Origin: Nonomuraea jabiensis
GTDB taxonomy: Bacteria > Actinomycetota > Actinomycetes > Streptosporangiales > Streptosporangiaceae
NCBI RefSeq assembly: GCF_014204795.1
Contig: NZ_JACHMB010000001.1
Coordinates: 4,836,001-4,900,000 of the forward strand
Direction of reading: 5' to 3'
DNA length: 64,000 nt
Of the stretch, positions 57,424 to 64,000 are shown piece by piece (the first letter of the stretch is position 1; each line of letters opens with the position of its first letter). The position numbers were made by a program, and so were the translations under genes. The notes below the pieces were generated by a model. That model saw only the letters and a program-made list of their open reading frames with translations. It had not been told where the DNA came from and did no database searches.

Positions 57424-58866
57424 TCAGGGATGACGACGCTTCTCGTAGTCGTCGATGACCTTGCCCAGCTTGGCGAGCTTCTCGGTGAACCAGACGTTCT
57501 CGGCGCCCGTCGGCGGCCGGTTGGAGTCCACGTACTGGTAGCCGAGGTTGGAGAACATGGTGACGATGTAGGTGCGGCCGCCCTTGCCGGGCAGGGCCTT
57601 CACGATGCCCGCGTCAGCGCCGGAGTTGTTCACCCAGCCGTTCTTGTGGGCGTACGTCACCTCGGCCGCGTCGTTGCACGGCCGTACGTCGTGGCCGTAC
57701 GCGATGCCCTGGCCGGGGATGGTCACGGTGCCGTCGGCGCCGATCCAACGCGAGGGCGTGAGCTGCGGGATGCCCGGAGCGGGGTAGGCGGCGCCACACC
57801 AGTTGGTGGTCGACAGGGTGACGTTCATGCCCTGGTCGCCGAGCTTGCCCTTGAAGAACGCGCGGGAGGCGTCGCTGAGGACCGCGGCGGTGACGCCGGT
57901 GCCGTTGGGAGCCGTCCACAGGGTGCCCAGCCCGCCGTTGACCAGCATCAGCAGCTTGGCCGTGTCGAGCGAGCTCATGGTGACGGGGTTGCCCCAGCGT
58001 CCGCCGGTGTTCGGGTTGGTGTTCTTCAGTTGCAGGGTCTCCAGGCCCAGGTCCTGGAAGGTCTGGTTGAGGCCGTCGACCGCGCCGCGGTCGTGCAGCA
58101 GTTTGACCATGGCACAGGCGGCGTTGTTGGACGACCAGGTGAGCGCGGCGTCCAGGTAGCCGCGGATCGTGTTGCTGCTGCCCGGCCCGCACAGCGAGCT
58201 GATCGGCGCCACAGGCTCGTAGTTGTAGGTGTCGTCGAGCGAGATCTGGCCCTGGTCCACCAGGCGCAGCACCCCGAAGGCCACCATCAGCTTCAGCACC
58301 GACGCGGGGTACGGGCTCATGAAGTCGATGGAGGCGTTCTCGCGGCCCGGCACGATGTCGATGCTGCCCTGGCCGTGGTTGGCGTACCAGCCGGCGTCGT
58401 CCCACTGCCGCCAGCGGACGTCGGTGGTGTGCAGGTTGCGGTCGACCGGCACGACCTTCCCGTCCGGATACTGCGGGCTCATCAGCACGGTGCCCGAGGA
58501 GACGGGGCGGCCCAACCGGTTCAGCTCGATGACGGTCAGGTCGATCTGCGGCTGCTGCGAGATCGGCTCGGCCGCCGCGACGGCCGCGAGCAGGTCGGCC
58601 TTCTTCGGCGGCTTCCGCGCCTCCTTGTCGACGCTCTCCTGCCGCAGCGCGTTCAACTCAGCGGCGCCGGTCGGCGGATTGGTGTCCAGGACCTGCTCGA
58701 ACTGTAACTGGTCAAGAGCCCGGCGCAACTGATGCGCCAGCACGCTCGCGGAGCCGTCCTCCGCCGCGGCGGCCGGAGGCGGCGCTACCAAACCGCCCAG
58801 CAGTACGGCTGCGGTGGCGAGCCCGGCGAGACCTCGACGTCGATTTCTGGATCTTGAGAGGTTCAC
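57424..58866 (-). CDS. Secreted beta-lactamase-fold serine hydrolase
   Basis: A 480-residue exported protein: basic N-terminus, hydrophobic core LAGLATAAVLLGGLVAPP and an AAAA cleavage region near 35. The class A beta-lactamase-type motifs are SVLK (Ser-x-x-Lys, in YPASVLKLMVAFG), SNN in TWSSNNAACAM in place of SDN, and KNG in AHKNGWV in place of KTG. It is about 180 residues longer than true class A lactamases, with an N-terminal helical extension. More likely a peptidoglycan- or ester-hydrolysing homologue than a resistance enzyme, though lactamase activity cannot be excluded. Confidence 0.82.
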   Translation of the reverse strand: MNLSRSRNRRRGLAGLATAAVLLGGLVAPPPAAAAEDGSASVLAHQLRRALDQLQFEQVLDTNPPTGAAELNALRQESVDKEARKPPKKADLLAAVAAAEPISQQPQIDLTVIELNRLGRPVSSGTVLMSPQYPDGKVVPVDRNLHTTDVRWRQWDDAGWYANHGQGSIDIVPGRENASIDFMSPYPASVLKLMVAFGVLRLVDQGQISLDDTYNYEPVAPISSLCGPGSSNTIRGYLDAALTWSSNNAACAMVKLLHDRGAVDGLNQTFQDLGLETLQLKNTNPNTGGRWGNPVTMSSLDTAKLLMLVNGGLGTLWTAPNGTGVTAAVLSDASRAFFKGKLGDQGMNVTLSTTNWCGAAYPAPGIPQLTPSRWIGADGTVTIPGQGIAYGHDVRPCNDAAEVTYAHKNGWVNNSGADAGIVKALPGKGGRTYIVTMFSNLGYQYVDSNRPPTGAENVWFTEKLAKLGKVIDDYEKRRHP

Positions 58867-59019
58867 CGCGCCACTCTAGCCAGCGAGCGAGCCGGCGGCG
58901 CGAAATATCCTGAACTACTTGATCTACGGACAGACGGGCAGCGGCCGTCGCGGCGTGCGGAGCTCAGGTGCTCCGGCCCCGGGGTGATGGCGTACGCGCC
59001 GCGCCCGCCGGCAGCCGTG

Positions 59020-59042
59020 GTCGGCCTCTAAGTGAGGCCGAC
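59020..59042 (-). terminator. Hairpin across the stop codon of the propeller gene
   Basis: gtcggcct / aggccgac, an 8-bp perfect stem with a 7-nt loop, spanning the TAG stop at 59028-59030 of the minus-strand gene. It may act as terminator or mRNA 3' stabiliser. Confidence 0.45.
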
Positions 59043-60866
59043 GACGGTGGTGCCGCCGTTGTAGGCGACCACGACCGCGCCCGAGACCGGCAGCAGGTTC
59101 GGCGCCTGAGCCTGGTAGTAGCTGATCCGGCGGTAGCCCATGTCGAAGGAGATGCTCCTCGGCTGGGTCGTGCCCCAGCCGGCCACGCGGGTCTCGATGG
59201 TCACGGTGTCCACCTCGACCTTCGCCTGCGCCACGAGCAGGCCGTCCTTGAGCGGGAGGTGCCGTACCCGCCAGGGGTCGCCTCCCAGCGCCGGCAGCTC
59301 GGCCGTCTTCGGCTCGCCGCCGCCGTACCAGCGGTACTTCTCCCGCTCGCTCTCGTACGACTTGGTCAGGTATCCGTTGGCGGTGAACACCTGGAACACG
59401 TTCGCGGACGAGTCGGCGGGCCCCACGTCCTCCCCGTGCTCCTGAGCCAGGACCACCTCCTTGTTCACCATCCTGTCGCCGTCCCTGACGGTCAGCCACA
59501 GGGCGCTGCCGTCCTGCGCGCGTTCGGCATAGATGTCGGGTGTGCTGTAGGGCCACGGCCGCTCATAGCGCCACACCTCGTCCCCGTTCCGCGGGTCCAG
59601 GGCGATCACCGCGATGTTCTGGCCGCAGAACGCCGGCAGGGCGATCACGTCACGGAGGTTCACGTGCCAGGGCTCTGACCGGGTGGCCCGCCAGAAGTCG
59701 GTATGGCATCCCCTGGGCAGGCGATACGACCAGGCGGGCTCCTCGGCGTCCGGCAGGCCCCATCCGACCACCGTTCCGTCGTGGGCTGAGGCCGTGACGA
59801 AGCCGTACGAGGTCAAGGCGGCGGCCGGGCGGAAGCCGCGGGCCTGCTCGGAGAGGACCTCGCCGGTGTAGGCGTCCAGCAGCACCGTCCGGGCCCTGAC
59901 CTCCTGCGCGTTCCTCACCCTGCTGAACTCCACCGCCACCATGCCGCCGTCCGGGGTGGCCAGGACCTCCACGGTGACCGCTCCAGGACGGCGGTAGTGC
60001 CAGCGTTCGCGGCCCGTGACGGAGTCCACCGCCACCACACCGTCCGACACGCGCACGACCACGTGCCCGCCCGCGGCCACCACCTGCCGGACGGGCTCGC
60101 CGCTCGGCGGGCTCCACTGCCAGGCGACCTTGCTCACCGAGACGGGACCGGGGTCCGGCATGGCAGACCCTGGACCCACCCCGGAGGGGCGTGGACCCAC
60201 CCCGGAGGGGCGGGGGGTCGCTCCGGAGGGGCCCGGGGGCGCCGCGACGGGCGCCGCGACGGGCGCCGCGGCGGGCGCCGCGATGGTGGCCTCGACCGGC
60301 AGTGTCTCGGCGGCCAGCAGGCCGGCCTGCGCCGCGGCCGCCACGGTGAGCAGCCCCGCGCACAGGCTCGTCAGCGACCGGTTGGTCAGGCCGGGCGGGA
60401 CCCTGCCCAGCAGGGCGAGCCCGGCCGCGGTGAACGTCATGCCGAGGCCGAACAGGACGTCACCGGGCTCGGGCAGCCCGCCCATGAAGCCGCGTTGCAG
60501 GCGGACCAGGCCGTACAGGGCGAACGGGCTCACGACCAGCATCGCCATGGCGACCCGCGCCCGTACGCTGTCCACCGCGTCCGAGACGGGACTCAGGCTC
60601 TCCTCGGGACGGGCGGCTCTGCGAGCGAGCCTGACCAGCGCGATCATCAGCATCAGCAGCAGCCCTGCCGCCAGGAGGAGCCCGGCGTTGGTCCCCATCG
60701 ACGGCTTCTCGACCAACGACCAGCGCAGGGTGTGACCCCACCCGGCCGCCGCCACGCCGGCGATCACGAGCCCCGCGCCGAACCAACCCCAGCGCATGCC
60801 CGCCGCGCGGCGCTCCGGGAGTTGCCCCGAAGGGGTCTCGTCGCGATCAGTGTCGGGATGCGTCAT
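59028..60866 (-). CDS. Membrane-anchored PQQ-like beta-propeller protein
   Basis: A 612-residue protein. The N-terminal 190 residues have about five hydrophobic helices; an Ala/Pro/Gly-rich linker (about 195-235) is coded by short tandem repeats; the rest is a propeller with PQQ-like repeat motifs (VVAVDSVTGRERWHYRRP, IAVIALDPRNGDEVWRYERP, TVVGWGLPDAEEPAWSY). No catalytic PQQ-dehydrogenase residues or cytochrome motif were seen, so it is probably an extracytoplasmic binding or scaffolding protein. It is cotranscribed downstream of the gene at 60879 (12 bp gap). Confidence 0.8.
   Translation of the reverse strand: MTHPDTDRDETPSGQLPERRAAGMRWGWFGAGLVIAGVAAAGWGHTLRWSLVEKPSMGTNAGLLLAAGLLLMLMIALVRLARRAARPEESLSPVSDAVDSVRARVAMAMLVVSPFALYGLVRLQRGFMGGLPEPGDVLFGLGMTFTAAGLALLGRVPPGLTNRSLTSLCAGLLTVAAAAQAGLLAAETLPVEATIAAPAAAPVAAPVAAPPGPSGATPRPSGVGPRPSGVGPGSAMPDPGPVSVSKVAWQWSPPSGEPVRQVVAAGGHVVVRVSDGVVAVDSVTGRERWHYRRPGAVTVEVLATPDGGMVAVEFSRVRNAQEVRARTVLLDAYTGEVLSEQARGFRPAAALTSYGFVTASAHDGTVVGWGLPDAEEPAWSYRLPRGCHTDFWRATRSEPWHVNLRDVIALPAFCGQNIAVIALDPRNGDEVWRYERPWPYSTPDIYAERAQDGSALWLTVRDGDRMVNKEVVLAQEHGEDVGPADSSANVFQVFTANGYLTKSYESEREKYRWYGGGEPKTAELPALGGDPWRVRHLPLKDGLLVAQAKVEVDTVTIETRVAGWGTTQPRSISFDMGYRRISYYQAQAPNLLPVSGAVVVAYNGGTTVVGLT
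60171..60281. repeat. Short tandem repeats coding the Pro/Ala linker
   Basis: Two perfect 21-bp copies of a tggacccaccccggagg-type unit (60171-60212), a decayed third, and then about three copies of the 12-mer gacgggcgccgc (60246-60281). All are in frame and give the Pro-Ser-Gly-Val-Gly-Pro-Arg and Ala-Pro-Val-Ala linker of the propeller protein. Confidence 0.85.
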
Positions 60867-60878
60867 GAAGCTCCCACC

Positions 60879-61934
60879 TCATTTGGCGGCGTCGCACTGC
60901 CGCTTCCGCCGCGGATCGGCGTCGCATGCGGGGATCCTGTCTCCGCCGCGGACGACCAGCCGCCGGTCGCCGAGCGGTTTGTCGAGATGGACGACCTGGT
61001 CTTGGGGAAGGGCCCGGTAGCTGTCGCGATCCGCGCACTTCCCGTCGAGGCGTCCACCGGCGTCACGCTCCGACTCCTCGAAGACGCCGACCACCACCTC
61101 ACGGGCGTTCTCCTCGACCGCGTGGTCACTGCGGCGAGCGCACGGCGACACCGTGTAGATGACCGTCACCTTGCTGTCGTCGACGTTGCCGTAACGGTCG
61201 ACGTAATCCCTGTAGCCGATGATGTGCCCAGAGAGCCGATCCGACTTGGGCTTCAGCCCGAGCTCGCGAACCTGGCCCCTCTTGACCCTCGAAGCGCGCT
61301 CCAGTGCCAGCACGTCGCAGGCTTTCACGCGCTCCGGGTCGGCCTCGCAGCTGGGGATCTCGGCGCCGTCCCAGGCGATGACCCGCCGGCCGTCGAGCGG
61401 TGCGTTGAGCGCGAGAGTGCTGATCCTGGGCACGGATGCGTCGGGCAGGTCGTCCACGCACCGGAGGTCCTCGACGATGCGCACCCTGATCTGGGTCTCT
61501 TTCTCGTCGAACATGTTCCGCTCGAGATGCGGGCACATCGAGACCTTGTAGATGATGCGCACGGACTCGGTTTCGCTGCCTTCGCTGTAGCCGATGATCT
61601 GGCCGGTGTGCTCGTCCGAGCCCGGTGCGACGCCGAGGTCCCGCGCGTCACCGCTCTTGATCAGCTTCGCGGTCTCCTGCTCGATCTTCGCCAGCTCCGC
61701 GGCATTCTTCTGCCGCCGCTCCTCGATCAGGCTCTGCAAGGGGTCGTACGTGACCGCGTCCCTGTACAGGAACATCCCGGCGGCCAGGACGACCAGCGCC
61801 GTGATCGACCACCAGCGCGCGGAGTCAAGGGGAAGCCGCCTCCAGACGAACACCCTCTGGCCCAGCTCGGGGTTGATCGCGGACATGATAAGGGCGACCA
61901 CCAGGACGATGATGATCAGCCATAACAGAACCAT
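60879..61934 (-). CDS. Membrane protein with duplicated extracytoplasmic domain
   Basis: A 351-residue protein of unknown family. Two N-terminal helices (about 2-19 and 42-58) are followed by a charged coiled-coil-like stretch (70-95) and two homologous domains: the first (SDEHTGQIIGYSEG...IIYKVSMC...IPSCEADPERVKACD, about 105-225) and the second (SDRLSGHIIGYRD...VIYTVSPC...IPACDADPRRKRQCD, about 240-348). Each has conserved Cys residues that could form disulfides outside the cell. It lies 12 bp upstream of the propeller gene and may act with it. Confidence 0.75.
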   Translation of the reverse strand: MVLLWLIIIVLVVALIMSAINPELGQRVFVWRRLPLDSARWWSITALVVLAAGMFLYRDAVTYDPLQSLIEERRQKNAAELAKIEQETAKLIKSGDARDLGVAPGSDEHTGQIIGYSEGSETESVRIIYKVSMCPHLERNMFDEKETQIRVRIVEDLRCVDDLPDASVPRISTLALNAPLDGRRVIAWDGAEIPSCEADPERVKACDVLALERASRVKRGQVRELGLKPKSDRLSGHIIGYRDYVDRYGNVDDSKVTVIYTVSPCARRSDHAVEENAREVVVGVFEESERDAGGRLDGKCADRDSYRALPQDQVVHLDKPLGDRRLVVRGGDRIPACDADPRRKRQCDAAK

Positions 61935-62592
61935 GAAACCTACGCCTTGTCGAAGCCGCCGCCGAAAGCAGGGACTCTAGCGTCGGGCGCTGAAACGGCA
62001 CTGAAACGGCAGGCAGACCCACCTGGCGACGCCACGCAGCCGATCCCACGCCGCCCTCTCCCCGCAGATGGCAGGGATCACCGTGGACCGGAGCCGATTG
62101 AACGGACCTCAGACCGCAGCGTTATCCACAGGGTCGAGCACAACCCCAGGCGTATCCCCAGAACCCCGCTCCACTCCGCCCAAGCCCCCTGCGATCGCCG
62201 ATGATCCTGAGTGCCTCACCAACCCCAACAACGGGACACCTGAACCCTCAGCACCCCAACAGACAGACGCCTTAAAGCATCCCGACAGCCCGACCCCCGG
62301 AGCACCTCAACCCAACGCCTCCACCGACAGCACTTCAACACCTAAAGCACCGCCACCGCCGCAGCAGTCCACCGCCACAGCAGTCCACCGCCACAGCAGT
62401 CCACCGCAGCAGCAGTCCAGCACCGCAGCACTCCAGCACCGCAGCACTCCAGCACCGCAGCACTCCAGCACCGCAGCACTCCAGCACCGCAGCACTCCAG
62501 CACCTCACCACCGCAGCACCTCAGCACTGCAACATCCCGCCTCCACCCCCTGGTTTGCGCGGGCCCTAAAGACAACCCGGAGCGCATTCACC
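61935..62592. other. Gene-poor stretch before the Cys-rich protein gene
   Basis: About 650 bp without a convincing gene. A plus-strand frame is open from 62068 and continues into the gene at 62593, but its third-position bias is weak and its sequence is Pro/Thr/Ser repeats, so I treat it as non-coding or as a doubtful extension. The main content is the 16-bp minisatellite at 62362-62505. Promoters for the divergent genes should lie between 61935 and 62300; none stood out. Confidence 0.5.
62362..62505. repeat. 16-bp minisatellite, nine units
   Basis: Units follow cagcagtccaccgcca, then cagcagtccagcaccg, then mostly cagcactccagcaccg, in an ordered series that suggests stepwise unit conversion and slippage. 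Three units (48 bp) would encode a 16-residue Gln/His/Ser/Thr/Ala/Pro repeat if the plus-strand frame were translated. Confidence 0.92.
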
Positions 62593-63729
62593 ATGAAGAT
62601 CATCCTTCCTTTGCCCGCCACGTTGACCACCCTCTTCATCGTGGCCACGGATCACCTGCCGTTCGACGTCGACTCGTTCGTGCCCTGGCGCATAGCCGGC
62701 CCGTACAGAAGAGCCGCGATCACCGCATCAGGCAGCGGCTCCCTGACGGTGACCCACCACCAGACCCCCTGGAAGCCAACCGCGACCAACCTCACAGACG
62801 AGGAAAGACGCCGCCTACGCCGCACCGGCCAACACCTGGTGGTGTCCACGACCGCACCCCCGCACAAGCTGCCGACCAGCATCCAGACGGCGAGAGCGAC
62901 GGCCCGCGCCCTCGCGAGGGAGTGCGACGGCCTCCTGATCGACCCACTGACCGGCACTTCCATCCTCACCTGCGGAAGATGCGCGGGCGAACCCACGGAC
63001 TTCCGCCTCACCGACGACTGGCTGTCCTGGGACGTCCAGGTTCACGACGCCGCGACCTGCCCGCCCTGGGACCCGTCCGACATGGGCGGGTGTGACTGCC
63101 TACGCGTCACATCCCGAGGCCTGCGCCGCTTCGCCCTCCCCGAGATCACTCTCGACGGCGCCGCCTGCGCCCACAACCTGTGCGCGACCAACCTCCTGCG
63201 CACAGTGGCCCACCGCCTGGTCACAGACCACCTGGCCTACGTAACCACTCACCCGGAGGCCACCGACCGCAAAATCGACGACTTCCTCCAGATAAGCCCC
63301 GCGGACCAGCCAGACGGCGGCCTCCCTTTCGGCGTCCAGCTAACGCCCTACGACGCGGACCAGGGCGACCTGGGCCGCACAGGCACCATTCGCCGCCTCA
63401 AGATCGGCCCACCACCAGGCGCCGGCCAGATCACCTGCCTGAAGGTCGGCCCGCCATCAGGCTTCCCCGGCTCCCTGAACGACTGGCTATGCGCCACCCA
63501 GAAGCCCGCCCACCCCCCACTCGCCTTGATCAACTGCCACACCACGACCCCACCCACCGCTACCTCCCCACCAGCCCCTTTCCCCCAAACACCCCTGCCC
63601 CCGCCCTACCCCCTGGCGCCAACCAGAGCCACGCAACCGACTCCCTCCACTGACCCGACCCCAACTACCGCCCTGACCGTGGCACCCACCCAGCCCCCGC
63701 GAGTGGAAGCCGAACGTGCAGCAGCCTGA
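62593..63729 (+). CDS. Unknown Cys-rich protein with Pro/Thr-rich C-terminal tail
   Basis: A 378-residue protein of unrecognised family. Third-position GC bias becomes strong from the ATG at 62593 (GGAG about 11 nt upstream), so I start here rather than at 62068. The first 230 residues contain TCGRCAG, TCPPWD, GGCDCLR and ACAHNLC, possibly one or more metal sites. The last 60 residues are Pro/Thr/Ser-rich, probably disordered. There is no signal peptide; the first 20 residues ([19 protein letters not shown]) are mildly hydrophobic. Confidence 0.62.
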   Translation: MKIILPLPATLTTLFIVATDHLPFDVDSFVPWRIAGPYRRAAITASGSGSLTVTHHQTPWKPTATNLTDEERRRLRRTGQHLVVSTTAPPHKLPTSIQTARATARALARECDGLLIDPLTGTSILTCGRCAGEPTDFRLTDDWLSWDVQVHDAATCPPWDPSDMGGCDCLRVTSRGLRRFALPEITLDGAACAHNLCATNLLRTVAHRLVTDHLAYVTTHPEATDRKIDDFLQISPADQPDGGLPFGVQLTPYDADQGDLGRTGTIRRLKIGPPPGAGQITCLKVGPPSGFPGSLNDWLCATQKPAHPPLALINCHTTTPPTATSPPAPFPQTPLPPPYPLAPTRATQPTPSTDPTPTTALTVAPTQPPRVEAERAAA

Positions 63730-63887
63730 GCCCGACGCTGAGCCCGAGCCTGAGCCCGAGCCTGAGTCCGACCCTGAGCCCGGCGCTGAGCCCGAGCCTG
63801 AGTCCGGCGCTGAGCCCGGCGCTGAGCCCGAGCCTGAGTCCGACGCTGAGCCCGAGCCTGAGTCCGACCCTGAGCCTCAGCGACCTC
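63728..63887. repeat. Hexanucleotide-based low-complexity repeat (Glu-Pro coding)
   Basis: Many gagccc/gagcct hexamers interspersed with gagtcc, gacgct and ggcgct. A frame open from GTG 63716 to 63976 would give an 86-residue Glu-Pro/Asp-Pro repeat protein, but it starts inside the previous gene, has no RBS and ends in unrelated sequence, so I do not call it a gene. The remaining bases to 64000 show nothing else. Confidence 0.8.
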
Positions 63888-64000
63888 GGTGCGGCCCCTG
63901 GCGCGATCCCTGCGCGACTGCTCGGCTGAGCCCGGTACTCATGGCGGCAGATTCCTGGAGGTACTGGTTCTGGTGAACGGCTGCCTGCGGACGGTGGCGG

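Noticed and set aside
62362-62505. CRISPR array
   Set aside because: Units are contiguous 16-mers with no unique spacers and no cas genes; this is a minisatellite.
62068-62592. N-terminal 175 residues of the Cys-rich protein
   Set aside because: Weak third-position bias, low-complexity repeat content and no RBS; strong coding bias starts only at 62593. Kept as a doubtful extension, not as CDS.
63716-63976. Small Glu-Pro repeat gene
   Set aside because: Starts within the previous gene without an RBS and is almost wholly hexanucleotide repeat; reported as a repeat only.

Overview
This window is GC-rich chromosomal DNA from an actinomycete. A member of the Streptosporangiales (Nonomuraea or a close relative) fits best. 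The evidence is the strong G/C bias at third codon positions, DUF3040 and DUF6343 proteins, a mycothiol-dependent isomerase-family enzyme, a PF04672-type methyltransferase, lipoprotein sugar-binding proteins without a local ATPase, and the glgX-treY-treZ trehalose set. The genus is inferred from gene content only. No rRNA, tRNA, CRISPR array, insertion sequence or phage gene was seen.

Layout. (1) 1-4725: housekeeping and small genes: 3' end of an SDR gene, zinc-independent ribosomal protein L31, small membrane proteins, a mycothiol-type enzyme, a DUF4344 peptidase homologue with an altered active site, a secreted Ig-like protein and a divergent PfkB-family protein. (2) 4722-14234: an alpha-glucan utilisation locus: a secreted GH87 alpha-1,3-glucanase, a LacI regulator, a binding protein, two permeases and a cytoplasmic GH13 alpha-glucosidase. 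The glucanase and transporter promoters share a near-identical operator/promoter block. (3) 14145-17823: Lnt-like acyltransferase, LysR regulator with a divergent SDR, and a decayed phosphotransferase gene beside a 13-bp tandem repeat. (4) 17824-23327: a beta-glucoside/cello-oligosaccharide operon (binding protein, two permeases, GH1 beta-glucosidase, LacI repressor) behind an 18-bp perfect palindrome. (5) 23400-28017: Ser/Thr kinase and a solitary HTH-DNA adenine methylase with a fused recognition domain, divergent from a PP2C phosphatase and a CHAP-domain protein. (6) 28041-34673: MDR dehydrogenase divergent from fused isobutyryl-CoA mutase IcmF, with paired operators between them, then thiol peroxidase, a methyltransferase and a BtuF-like protein. 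(7) 34680-46666: a ROK-regulated cluster with an importer, two dehydrogenases, a sugar isomerase, a probable glucosylglycerate hydrolase and a Gfo/Idh oxidoreductase, next to glucosyl-3-phosphoglycerate synthase and a GT4. (8) 46749-51267: USP, PAP2 phosphatase, prolyl aminopeptidase, threonine dehydratase, an unknown protein and MscL. (9) 51427-57344: glgX-treY-treZ. (10) 57424-64000: beta-lactamase-fold serine hydrolase, membrane-anchored PQQ-like propeller, a membrane protein with a duplicated extracytoplasmic domain, a minisatellite and an unknown Cys-rich protein with a Pro-rich tail.

The genes mostly serve carbohydrate economy: three importers with different regulators (LacI, LacI, ROK), each lacking an ATPase and so probably sharing one MsiK-type ATPase from elsewhere, plus storage and compatible-solute metabolism (glycogen to trehalose, glucosylglycerate).

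The most unusual items are a 67-bp terminal-inverted-repeat element found twice inside protein-coding genes of two sugar loci and read in the same frame both times, the shared promoter block of the alpha-1,3-glucan regulon, the candidate glucosylglycerate import/hydrolysis cluster, and the kinase/methylase/phosphatase group.
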